Assembly: GCA_030041195.1 (NCBI GenBank)
Contig: JASHOI010000380.1
Span: 1-11,270, forward strand
DNA: 11,270 bases
Direction of reading: 5' to 3'
Source of the DNA: Streptosporangiaceae bacterium
Lineage (GTDB): Bacteria > Actinomycetota > Actinomycetes > Streptosporangiales > Streptosporangiaceae
The notes beneath the pieces are model-generated. The model was given only the letters and a program-made list of their open reading frames with translations. It was not told the DNA's origin and made no database searches. Below are positions 7,149 through 11,270 of this stretch, piece after piece (the first letter of the stretch is position 1; every line of letters begins with the position of its first letter). A program made the translations under genes and the position numbers.

Positions 7149-7187
7149 GTCGTGACCACCATGGCCACAATGGAAGGGGGCATCCAG

Positions 7188-7811
7188 ATGACATCGGCGC
7201 GGATCCTGATCGCCACGGCCGCCCTGGCCGGCTCGGCGGGCCTGCTCGCGGGCTGCGGCTCGTCCACCCCGGCGGCGTCTGCCTCGTCCTCGGCCACCCC
7301 GACGCCGTCGTCTACCGGGACAGCCACGCCGACCGCCAGCCCGACGGCGACATCGAGCCCGACCTCGGCGAGCGCGGCCGCGTGCGCGACCTCGGCCCTG
7401 CACGTGGTCGTCGACACCAGCGGTGGGGGCGCCGCGGCCGGCAGCACGTATTACCCGATCCAGTTCAGCAACACGTCAAGCTCCCCGTGCACGCTCTACG
7501 GTTACCCGGGCGTGTCGTTCGTCGGTGCGGTTGGCGGCAGCCAGATCGGCGTCGCCGCGGCCAGGAATCCCACGACCCCAGCGACGCTCGTAAGCCTGTC
7601 CCCCGGCCAGACCGTGCACGCCACGCTGCAGGTCGTCGACGCGCAGAACTACCCGCCGGGCGACTGCGGCCTGGTCACCGCGCACTGGCTGAAGATCTAC
7701 CCGCCCAACCAGACGGCTCCGCTCTATGTCAGCTTCACGGCGCAGACCTGCTCGAAGCCCAAGACGATCTTGTCGGTGCAGACCGTACAGACCGGTTCCA
7801 GCGGAACGTAG
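7188..7811 (+). CDS. DUF4232 domain lipoprotein
   Basis: ATG 7188 is preceded by GGAAGGGGG (7172-7180) with 7-nt spacing. Earlier in-frame starts run antisense through the GGT gene and are dismissed. The product is 207 aa. A lipoprotein signal (MTSARILIATAALAGSAG) ends in lipobox L20-A-G-C23, so the mature protein should be attached to the outer face of the membrane. Residues 24-65 are a Ser/Thr/Pro/Ala linker. Residues 66-207 are DUF4232: N-terminal Cys66, the block YYPIQFSNTSSSPCTLYGYP with Cys101, GVSFVGAVGGSQIG, LSPGQTVHATLQVVD, NYPPGDC (Cys160), LKIYPPNQTAPLYV and Cys188. Four cysteines suggest two disulfides. The function of DUF4232 is unknown; such proteins are common and often multicopy in actinobacteria. 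A second DUF4232 gene follows 87 bp later. Confidence 0.9.
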   Translation: MTSARILIATAALAGSAGLLAGCGSSTPAASASSSATPTPSSTGTATPTASPTATSSPTSASAAACATSALHVVVDTSGGGAAAGSTYYPIQFSNTSSSPCTLYGYPGVSFVGAVGGSQIGVAAARNPTTPATLVSLSPGQTVHATLQVVDAQNYPPGDCGLVTAHWLKIYPPNQTAPLYVSFTAQTCSKPKTILSVQTVQTGSSGT

Positions 7812-7898
7812 CCGCCAACCGGACTCGCCATAACTTGCCGTAACGCGACGCCACTCCCCGCTCTGGCGCCTACAGACCGTCATTGGATGGTGACACTG

Positions 7899-8426
7899 AT
7901 GGCACGGAGCAAACACGTCATCGCCTGGCTGGCCGCGTGTGCCGCCACCGCGGCGGTGCTCGCCTGCGCCCCGGCTCGGTGGCCCGCCGCGGCCGGGTGC
8001 CGGTCGGCGGGCCTGCTGGTCACGCTCGGCGCCGCCGGCGTGGCGGCCGGGAGCGAGTACCTGCCGATCGACTTCACCAACGCCACCGCGGCAAGCTGCC
8101 AGCTGCGCGGCTACCCGGGAGTGGCGTTCGTCACCGGGATCGGCGGCGGCCGGATCGGCGGCGCGGCCGCGAGGTACGCCGGCCTGCCGGTGCGCCGGGT
8201 GGTTCTCGCGCCGGGCGCAACCGCGCACGCCTGGCTGATTGTCGCCGCCGCCGCGAACTACCCTCCGCCCCGGTGCCGTCCGGTCGGCGTCGACTGGCTC
8301 CGTATCCGCGCGCCCGGCCAGCGCGGTTACGACTACGTACGGCATTCGTTCACGGCCTGTGCGGACGGCTCCGTCCTCACCGTGCAGCCGGTACGGCCGG
8401 GGCCCGGCGTGCGCGGCGCCGCCTGA
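7899..8426 (+). CDS. DUF4232 domain secreted protein, probable lipoprotein (second tandem copy)
   Basis: ATG 7899 is chosen over the in-frame ATG 7887 for two reasons. GGTGA (7889-7893) sits 5 nt upstream, and the product (175 aa) then starts with a clean signal peptide MARSKHVIAWLAACAATAAV. LAC at residues 21-23 is an acceptable though untypical lipobox. The DUF4232 pattern follows at once: Cys34, YLPIDFTNATAASC (Cys67), LRGYPGVAFVTGIGGGRIGG, LAPGATAHAWLIV, NYPPPRC (Cys126), LRIRAPGQ and Cys154. All four cysteines of the upstream paralogue are kept, but its long Ser/Thr/Pro linker is missing, so this domain should sit close to the membrane. The basic C-terminus (VRPGPGVRG) is unremarkable. 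The two genes probably arose by duplication and may be co-transcribed, as I see no terminator between them. Confidence 0.85.
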   Translation: MARSKHVIAWLAACAATAAVLACAPARWPAAAGCRSAGLLVTLGAAGVAAGSEYLPIDFTNATAASCQLRGYPGVAFVTGIGGGRIGGAAARYAGLPVRRVVLAPGATAHAWLIVAAAANYPPPRCRPVGVDWLRIRAPGQRGYDYVRHSFTACADGSVLTVQPVRPGPGVRGAA

Positions 8427-8452
8427 ATCAGTACCGGGCCGTACGGCAACCC

Positions 8453-8476
8453 GCCCGGCCCGGTCCGGCCCCGGGC
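8453..8476 (+). terminator. Possible GC-rich terminator hairpin
   Basis: GCCCGG (8453-8458) can pair with CCGGGC (8471-8476), with further inner C/G pairing around T8464. It begins 27 nt after the DUF4232 stop codon and has no U-tract. In sequence this GC-rich, such pairing can occur by chance. Confidence 0.25.
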
Positions 8477-8486
8477 GCCCGCCGGG

Positions 8487-8497
8487 CGTAGCGTTGC
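8487..8497 (+). promoter_or_regulatory. Candidate -10 element for a leaderless DUF885 mRNA
   Basis: TAGCGT (8489-8494) fits the actinobacterial -10 pattern TANNNT and ends 8 nt before ATG 8503, so transcription would begin at or next to the start codon. No Shine-Dalgarno sequence precedes that ATG, which supports leaderless translation. The 11-mer CGTAGCGTTGC recurs at 11244-11254. No -35 match is visible. Confidence 0.4.
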
Positions 8498-8502
8498 GGG
8501 CC

Positions 8503-10035
8503 ATGGACGACCTCACTCCCCGGCTCCGCGCTGTCTGCGATCTCGACATCGCCGACATGCGAGAGTTCAGCGGACGGCACGAGTATGACGGCAAGATCCA
8601 GGACCTGTCCCGTCACGGAGTGCGGGCCGGGCTTGCCCGGCTGGCTGATGCCGCGGGGGCCGGACCCGCCCTCGATGACCCGCACGACGAGGCGCAGCTG
8701 ACCACGTTCGAGCGCGCCGCCCGGGTCTGGCTGGGCGAGCAGGAGATGCACCGCCGCAACCCCCTCGTGCACCTGGCCGTGCTCGACCTCGCCTGCTACG
8801 ACCGGGAGTACGCGCCGGAGCAGCAGCGCGACGAGGCGCGCGCGCGGCACCTGGCCGGATGGCCGGCGGCGATCGACACCGCGATCGAAACCCTCGACCA
8901 GGTCAGCGCGCCGGTCGCGGCCGCGCTCGTCGACGGCATCCGTGGCCTGGCGGCCGGTATACCGGCGACCGCCGACTCCCGGGTCGCCCAGGCCGCACGC
9001 GCCGCGCACGCACGCCTGGTGGCGCACCTCGAGCGGGCGGCTGCCGAGGGAGATCCTGACGCCGCTCTCGGCTCGGTCGCGCTCACCTCGATCATGAGCA
9101 GCGCCGATGGCGTGCCGGTCGACCTCGGCAAGCTCAGCGAGCGGGCCGACGCGGAGCGGGACCGGCTGACCGCGCTGCTCGCCGAGGGGTGCGCGCGGGT
9201 TGATCCGGGCCGCCCGCCGCTGGAGGTGGCGCGCGAGCTTGTCCGCGACCATCCGGACGCCGACGGCGTCATCGAGGCCGCGCGGTACTGGACCGAGCTC
9301 GCGATCGCGTTCACGACAGACCATCACCTCGTGCCCTACGACGACGGCGAGTGCCGGGTGGGGCCCGCGCCCGAGTCCCGGCGCTGGGCCATGGCGATGA
9401 TGTCCCCGGCCGCCCCCGGCGAGTCCGACGGCCCGTCCTGGTACCACATCACCCCGCCCGAGGAGTCCTGGCCGCAGCGGGACATCCAGGAGTGGCTCGA
9501 GGTGTTCAGCGCGACCACGCTGCCCGGCATCACCGTGCACGAGGTGGCGCCCGGGCACTTCTCGCACGGCCGGGCGATCCGCCGGGCTGCCACCGAGGTC
9601 CGCCGCACCCTGCACTCAACCGCGTTCGTCGAGGGCTGGGCGCACTACGCGGAGGAACTGTGCGTGGAGGAGGGCTTCTGCGGCGACGACCCACGGTTCG
9701 CGATCGGCGTCTGGCTCGAGGCGCTGGTCCGGGTCACCCGGCTGGCCTGCGCGATCGGCGTGCACACCGCGGGCATGACCGTGCAGGAAGGCGCGCGCAG
9801 GTTCGAGGCCGACACCCACCTGGCCGGGCCCGCCGCGCTGTCCGAGGCGCGCCGGGCGACGTTCGATCCGACCTACGGCCGCTACACGTGGGGCAAACTG
9901 GAGATCATGAACCTGCGGGAGCGGGCCAAGAAGGAGTGGGGTCCAAGCTTCTCGCTGCACAGGTTCCATTCGGCCATGCTCAGCCTGGGCTCGCCGCCGC
10001 TCGGCCTGCTGGGCACGGCGGTCGAGCGAGGCTGA
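8503..10035 (+). CDS. DUF885 family protein (putative zinc-dependent peptidase)
   Basis: The ATG at 8503 gives 510 aa; longer in-frame starts overlap the preceding gene. DUF885 proteins are mostly helical and resemble gluzincin carboxypeptidases; few have known substrates. The signature is clear. The metal-binding HEVAPGHF is at 346-353 (H346, E347, H352; usual family form HEAYPGHH). STAFVEGWAHYAEEL is at 372-386, with E377 and E384 as candidate ligand or catalytic residues, and H421 lies in GVHTAGM. The C-terminal block GRYTWGKLEIMNLRERAK (459-476) is followed by FHSAMLSLGSPPLGLL (488-503). No signal peptide or membrane helix is seen, so the enzyme is probably cytoplasmic. It is expressed alone: the ATG lacks a ribosome binding site but has a nearby -10, and a hairpin follows directly after the stop. 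The key residues are intact, so an active enzyme is expected. Confidence 0.92.
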   Translation: MDDLTPRLRAVCDLDIADMREFSGRHEYDGKIQDLSRHGVRAGLARLADAAGAGPALDDPHDEAQLTTFERAARVWLGEQEMHRRNPLVHLAVLDLACYDREYAPEQQRDEARARHLAGWPAAIDTAIETLDQVSAPVAAALVDGIRGLAAGIPATADSRVAQAARAAHARLVAHLERAAAEGDPDAALGSVALTSIMSSADGVPVDLGKLSERADAERDRLTALLAEGCARVDPGRPPLEVARELVRDHPDADGVIEAARYWTELAIAFTTDHHLVPYDDGECRVGPAPESRRWAMAMMSPAAPGESDGPSWYHITPPEESWPQRDIQEWLEVFSATTLPGITVHEVAPGHFSHGRAIRRAATEVRRTLHSTAFVEGWAHYAEELCVEEGFCGDDPRFAIGVWLEALVRVTRLACAIGVHTAGMTVQEGARRFEADTHLAGPAALSEARRATFDPTYGRYTWGKLEIMNLRERAKKEWGPSFSLHRFHSAMLSLGSPPLGLLGTAVERG

Positions 10036-10055
10036 GCCGGCCGGCATTGGCCGGC
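10036..10055 (+). terminator. Hairpin terminator after the DUF885 gene
   Basis: GCCGGCC (10036-10042) and GGCCGGC (10049-10055) make a perfect 7-bp stem with loop GGCATT. The stem starts at the base after the TGA. There is no U-tract, as is common for actinobacterial terminators. Confidence 0.5.
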
Positions 10056-10103
10056 CCGAACGTGAGACCATGACAGCGCCGGAACAGATGTAGGGGCATG
10101 ATC

Positions 10104-10634
10104 ATGCAGCAACAAAAGGGCCTGCGCCGCGTCTTCGGCGGCGCGGTCCGAACGCCGAAGGCGTGGGCGGCCGCCAGGGTCGCCGGGGTGGCTTGTGTCC
10201 TGCTGCTCGGCGCTTCGGCGCTGGCGGGCTGCGCGCAGCAGGCGCAGGCGGCCGCCTCGCTCGAGCTCGGCACGGCGTACGTCGCGGTGCCGGGTACCGC
10301 GGACATCACCTCGGCCTACCTGGTGATCAGGAACAACGGGCCGGCCGACCGCCTGATCTCCGCCCGCACAAGCGTCGGCGGCCACGTGACCTTCCGTGAG
10401 CCGTCCCGTTTCGGCGACACCAGGATGATGACCGTGCCGGACATCAGCATTCCGGCCGACTCGCTGCTCCGGCTCTCTCCGGACGGTTCGCATCTCCTGA
10501 TCGCCGGTGCCGGGCCGATGAAGGGCGGCACGCAGATCACGCTCACGCTGACCTTCGCCAAGGGCGGCACGATGTCGGTCGTGGCCGAGGTCACCAACCC
10601 GGAAAGTGGCGGCAGCAGCTACTTCCTCAACTGA
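10104..10634 (+). CDS. PCuAC (DUF461)-like copper chaperone lipoprotein with altered metal site
   Basis: Two ATGs compete. GGGG (10093-10096) is 7 nt from ATG 10104 but only 1 nt from ATG 10098, so 10104 is chosen (176 aa). A basic N-terminus (KGLRRVFGG) leads to hydrophobic VACVLLLGASALAGC, with lipobox L-A-G-C at Cys43, so it should be anchored outside. The mature part matches the periplasmic copper chaperone fold: AYLVIRNNGPADRLISA, DISIPADSLLRLSPDGSH, MKGGTQITLTLTF and a final beta-strand. Family members deliver Cu(I) to cytochrome oxidase through a H-X10-M-X21-H-X-M site. Here H94, M108 and H130 can be placed (M-X21-H is exact, H to M is 13 residues), but the last ligand is Leu132 (SHLL). 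Copper binding may be weak or absent. No Sco or oxidase gene is nearby. Confidence 0.75.
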   Translation: MQQQKGLRRVFGGAVRTPKAWAAARVAGVACVLLLGASALAGCAQQAQAAASLELGTAYVAVPGTADITSAYLVIRNNGPADRLISARTSVGGHVTFREPSRFGDTRMMTVPDISIPADSLLRLSPDGSHLLIAGAGPMKGGTQITLTLTFAKGGTMSVVAEVTNPESGGSSYFLN

Positions 10635-10716
10635 CCTCCACCCCCGGTTTGACGCCCGCGGCGCCAGGATCAACCGCAGCGCCGACGCCCGGCCGCAGGG
10701 CAGCGAGCACTCTGAA

Positions 10717-10735
10717 GGTGTCCGCAACGGACACC
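10717..10735. promoter_or_regulatory. Perfect 8-bp inverted repeat, candidate repressor operator
   Basis: GGTGTCCG (10717-10724), CAA, then CGGACACC (10728-10735), ending 5 nt before the AAGGAG ribosome binding site of the small membrane-protein gene. GAA (10714-10716) and TTC (10737-10739) extend the symmetry past one unpaired G. Many TetR-family operators have this kind of dyad, and as RNA it would be a stable hairpin beside the ribosome binding site. TTGACG (10649-10654) upstream resembles a -35, but no -10 lies at the right distance. Confidence 0.5.
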
Positions 10736-10751
10736 GTTCTAAGGAGATGCC

Positions 10752-10919
10752 ATGCTGCTGTTTCTTCCCCCTCCCGTTCAGGCCCTCATCGGCATCGCGT
10801 GCATCGTGCTCGGGCTGGCCCTGCACGTGCTGTTCCTCGCCGCGATCGGCGTCGTCGGCCTGATCATCGGCGGCGCCCGGTGGGTGCACGCCCGCCGCAA
10901 GGGCGCGCTGCAGCGCTGA
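10752..10919 (+). CDS. Small hydrophobic membrane protein (55 aa)
   Basis: ATG 10752 follows AAGGAG (10741-10746) with ideal 5-nt spacing, the strongest ribosome binding site in the window. The product begins MLLFLPPPVQ. Residues about 11-43 are almost all hydrophobic (ALIGIACIVLGLALHVLFLA, then AIGVVGLIIGGARW), either one long helix or a tight two-helix hairpin broken near G21 or H25. It ends in a basic tail, WVHARRKGALQR, which should stay in the cytoplasm. It resembles the many 50-60 residue actinobacterial 'hydrophobic proteins' of unknown role, though I would not assign it to a family. The palindrome in its leader suggests dedicated control, and a strong terminator hairpin lies 75 bp after its stop. 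Confidence 0.75.
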   Translation: MLLFLPPPVQALIGIACIVLGLALHVLFLAAIGVVGLIIGGARWVHARRKGALQR

Positions 10920-10993
10920 GGCGCCGACCGTCACCCGGCCCGTTCACGTGCCACCGTACGGCCACGGCAGCCACCGTCAGCCCGATCCTCATC

Positions 10994-11024
10994 CGTGAAC
11001 CCCCAGCTGGCCTGGGGGTTCACG
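10994..11024. terminator. Strong terminator hairpin, possibly bidirectional
   Basis: CGTGAACCCCCAG (10994-11006) and CTGGGGGTTCACG (11012-11024) form a perfect 13-bp stem with loop CTGGC. It is the most stable simple hairpin downstream of the small membrane-protein gene and the likely end of that transcript. No T-run follows, and the symmetry would work on either strand. The sequence between 10920 and this stem shows no gene. Confidence 0.65.
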
Positions 11025-11093
11025 CATCTCCTGGCACCGCCGCCAGCCCGCCCACCGCCTGGCGACGCATCGGCGCAGACTCCTGCCATTTCA

Positions 11094-11148
11094 TAAAGAT
11101 CTAGGAGGATTCAGTGCAAATACCGCACCCGATCCTCCTAGATCTTTA
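11094..11148. repeat. AT-rich palindrome with 17-bp perfect stem
   Basis: TAAAGATCTAGGAGGAT (11094-11110) pairs perfectly with ATCCTCCTAGATCTTTA (11132-11148). Inside the 21-nt loop GTGC (11114-11117) and GCAC (11125-11128) add four pairs around AAATACC. The arms are much richer in A/T than anything nearby, suggesting an inserted or selected element such as a repetitive extragenic palindrome or small non-autonomous element. I see no flanking target duplication. The left arm contains AGGAGG 5 nt before a GTG that opens an 11-codon frame ending at TAA 11147-11149. Confidence 0.8.
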
Positions 11149-11153
11149 AAGAC

Positions 11154-11205
11154 CGCGGCGGGGCGGGGACGGGCGGCGCGCGGCGGGGCGGGGACGGGCG
11201 GCGCG
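11154..11205 (+). repeat. 25-bp G-rich tandem repeat, G-quadruplex-prone
   Basis: Bases 11154-11180 and 11179-11205 match over 27 positions with a 25-bp period (core GGGGCGGGGACGGGCGGCGC). Degenerate G-rich sequence continues to 11230. Between 11160 and 11228 there are ten runs of three or more G on the plus strand, separated by 1-11 bases, enough for several quadruplexes. The tract lies just upstream of a possible promoter. Confidence 0.85.
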
Positions 11206-11243
11206 GGGCGGGGTGGCCGGGGCGGGGGCGTTATCGGGGATGA

Positions 11244-11254
11244 CGTAGCGTTGC
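11244..11254 (+). promoter_or_regulatory. Candidate -10 element before a gene leaving the window
   Basis: CGTAGCGTTGC repeats the 11-mer found ahead of the DUF885 gene. TAGCGT (11246-11251) ends 7 nt before GTG 11259, the same arrangement as at 8489-8503. No Shine-Dalgarno sequence is present. The short length of sequence left makes this tentative. Confidence 0.3.
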
Positions 11255-11258
11255 TGAA

Positions 11259-11270
11259 GTGGCGCACGGC
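11259..11270 (+). CDS. Possible start of a leaderless gene (continues beyond window)
   Basis: GTG-GCG-CAC-GGC (M-A-H-G) is open to the window end. The only support is its position 7 nt after the TAGCGT hexamer and the parallel with the DUF885 start. Four codons cannot show coding character. Confidence 0.25.

Noticed and set aside
5763..7187. Plus-strand open frame running antisense to the GGT gene and in frame with the first DUF4232 gene, suggesting a 682-aa fusion
   Set aside because: The upstream part is the complement of conserved GGT sequence and is Arg-rich without motifs. The DUF4232 gene has its own ribosome binding site, ATG and signal peptide at 7188.
8239..8502. Longer start for the DUF885 protein
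   Set aside because: It lies inside the second DUF4232 gene in another frame; the added residues are Pro/Arg/Ser-rich and not part of the DUF885 family.
7476..8594. Minus-strand open frame of 372 codons across the DUF4232 genes
   Set aside because: It crosses two well-supported plus-strand genes and their spacer, and its translation is low-complexity Arg/Gly with no motif.
9882..10934. Minus-strand open frame of 350 codons across the DUF885 end, PCuAC and small membrane-protein genes
   Set aside because: It is antisense to three supported genes with clear starts and families, and shows no recognisable domain.
11094..11148. AT-rich palindrome considered as an insertion-sequence end or attachment site
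   Set aside because: No transposase or integrase, no second terminal repeat and no flanking duplication is visible in the window.

Overview
The window is very GC-rich and almost every codon third position is G or C. It has frequent GTG starts, a SARP/NB-ARC (AfsR-type) regulator, DUF4232 lipoproteins and at least one promoter that looks leaderless. Together these point to the chromosome of a filamentous or soil actinobacterium, in the broad Streptomyces/Streptosporangiales/Frankia group. I cannot name a genus. No tRNA, rRNA, CRISPR array, transposase or integrase is visible.

Layout. (1) Positions 1-2389: the C-terminal end of a plus-strand membrane protein meets, tail to tail, a minus-strand SARP-type regulator whose reading frame overruns it by about 210 bases. 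The regulator's homology stops near residue 711, so it seems to have lost the TPR module usual in this family. (2) Positions 2390-2702: a divergent promoter region with repeated GGTAAGC elements, a nested hairpin and a separate 20-bp palindrome. (3) Positions 2703-5196: two plus-strand genes 46 bp apart with the same unusual plan: a Pro/Tyr-rich cytoplasmic tail, a basic RPRRR box, one membrane helix and an extracytoplasmic cysteine-containing domain. The first tail is built from 13 in-register hexapeptides encoded by an 18-bp tandem repeat. (4) Positions 5199-7052, minus strand: a cytosolic gamma-glutamyltransferase-family enzyme that converges on the previous operon with only 2 bp between stop codons. 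(5) Positions 7188-8426: two tandem secreted DUF4232 proteins, probably ancient duplicates. (6) Positions 8503-10035: a DUF885 zinc-peptidase-like protein, probably translated from a leaderless mRNA. (7) Positions 10104-10634: a PCuAC-like copper-chaperone lipoprotein with one expected Met ligand missing. (8) Positions 10752-10919: a 55-residue membrane protein with a perfect palindrome in its leader. (9) Positions 10920-11270: no confident gene, but a terminator hairpin, an AT-rich 17-bp-stem palindrome, a G-tract tandem repeat and a possible promoter for a gene leaving the window.

How the parts may work together. Most products are membrane-bound or exported (membrane protein, two tailed single-pass proteins, two DUF4232 proteins, PCuAC, small membrane protein), so this is mainly a cell-envelope neighbourhood. 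The SARP is the only regulator and lies divergent to the tailed-protein pair, with repeats in the shared promoter region. The most coherent hypothesis is that it controls itself and that pair. This is inference from position and repeats. The remaining genes look like separate transcription units rather than one pathway.
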